DNA of 64,000 nucleotides from positions 25,781,200 to 25,845,199 of the forward strand of contig RSEF01000006.1 in assembly GCA_003993805.1 (NCBI GenBank), in the 5' to 3' direction. Below the pieces are notes generated by a model. That model was not told the origin of the DNA and ran no database searches. It saw only the letters and a program-made list of their open reading frames with translations. Both the position numbers and the translations under genes were made by a program. Of the stretch, positions 63,075 through 64,000 are shown one piece after another. This DNA comes from Himantopus leucocephalus (Eukaryota > Chordata > Aves > Charadriiformes > Recurvirostridae). Position 1 is the stretch's first letter. Each line of letters begins with the position of its first letter.

Positions 63075-64000
63075 CATGGGGCTGTGCACAGGAAGGGAAG
63101 GAGTGTGCCAGCAAGGTTCTGACCTTACTCATTTTTTATTCTTTGCTTAGTAGCTGAGGACAGAAATGTTCTCCAGATGCAAGGAATCACTAGGTTGTTC
63201 CTTGTTTTTTCAGCATTTCTCCCTCCTGGGAGGGAAGATCATTAGAAATGGGATAGGTTCTTAGGTTATCAGTCTGAGTTCCCAAATTTTAAGTTATTTT
63301 TTGTAGTAATAAGTCTCAAGTTTGGTTTATTTATACTAGGTCTTCCATTCTTCCATAGCTCATTCTGGAGAGAGGTTGCAGCCCTCATACTCTGAAGAAG
63401 CACAGTTCATGTGAGTCCATAGGATTGCATCAGTCTCAGAAAACTCATCAAGAGGAGGAGATCTGTGTCGCTAGAGCTTGCAGTTAAATACTGAATACTG
63501 GATTCTGCAAGTTTCCAGCGTGTGTATGCGTGTGTGCTGAGTTTGCTCTGCTTTCTCAAATCCTGTGCAGGTGTGTGAATACTGGCTGCTCATGACCTTG
63601 GAAAGTCAAGCCTTCAGGCAGTAACAGACAGTACCGAAAAAGAAAAAGAGGAAGGAAATAATGATTTGACAGTCTGACAGCAACACATCCCCTTTGGGTT
63701 TGTGTGAGGCTGAGGTGATCTGTGCGTGCTGGTGGTTAGAAATGAGTATGTGTTTGGATGTGCATGTAGATATATTAAATGTGCATGTATGTGACCAAAC
63801 CCACGACACTATAATAAATAAGTATTATGTATATTATGCATGTTTAAGGAAATAGGTGATTTTAAGAAGAAAACATTTGGCAGCGGTTCATAAAAAGGTG
63901 GTAGTGAAATACTTCTGATCTGGATGCAGCTATTACAGCTGTATGTGGCTGGAGCTCACCAGCTCCTCGTAAGTGCTGTTGTGAAGTGTTTCGTTGAGCC

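Larger units (their letters stand above)
53494..64000 (+). other. NEURL1: NEURL1 intron 3, right part to window end
   Basis: Non-coding sequence. It holds an X-box-like site (53745-53758), a small GC-rich patch near 55400-55540, a 38-base purine tract (55319-55356), a 25-base pyrimidine tract (56061-56085), a CR1 LINE fragment (56557-57050), a 20-bp direct duplication (57654-57690) and a GGAA-rich tract (63052-63074). Open frames are at most about 149 codons; two minus-strand frames at 56590-57031 belong to CR1, and the 149-codon plus frame overlapping them is its shadow. I see no NEURL1 exon 4 before the window ends, and no sign of the next gene. Confidence 0.75.

Overview
The window looks like avian (or at least archosaur/sauropsid) nuclear DNA. 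It holds two exons of one vertebrate gene, separated by long introns. The recognisable mobile elements are CR1 LINE 3' ends and one old 5S rRNA-derived SINE. Repeat content looks low by eye. No bacterial, phage, plasmid or CRISPR structure is present; most open reading frames are short, lack recognisable domains and fit chance.

The gene is NEURL1 (neuralized E3 ubiquitin ligase 1), on the + strand. Exon 2 (20288-20529) and exon 3 (25185-25506) have canonical AG/GT borders and compatible phases. Together they encode the region before the first Neuralized homology repeat (NHR1) and nearly all of NHR1. By recollection of the human protein they match about residues 30-216. The myristoylated N-terminal exon must lie left of base 1. 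The exons for NHR2 and the C-terminal RING finger must lie right of base 64000.

Layout: 1-20287 is intron 1 sequence with only simple repeats and small GC-richer patches. 20530-25184 is intron 2, with the 5S-derived SINE and a 4-base assembly gap flanked by identical sequence. 25507-64000 is intron 3, at least 38.5 kb. Intron 3 is the most structured part: two CpG-island-like patches (41040-41640 and 53178-53493), CTCF-like motifs near each, several G-quadruplex motifs, a 16-bp tandem repeat, an RFX X-box-like site and a CR1 LINE fragment.

I found no convincing new biological system. The best leads are possible internal promoters in intron 3: one has a donor site in the right phase to splice to exon 4, and the other sits beside a 212-codon antisense ORF. 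The SINE 0.3 kb upstream of exon 3 and the probable gap artefact are also worth checking. CpG counts, motif matches and repeat calls were made by eye, without alignment software.
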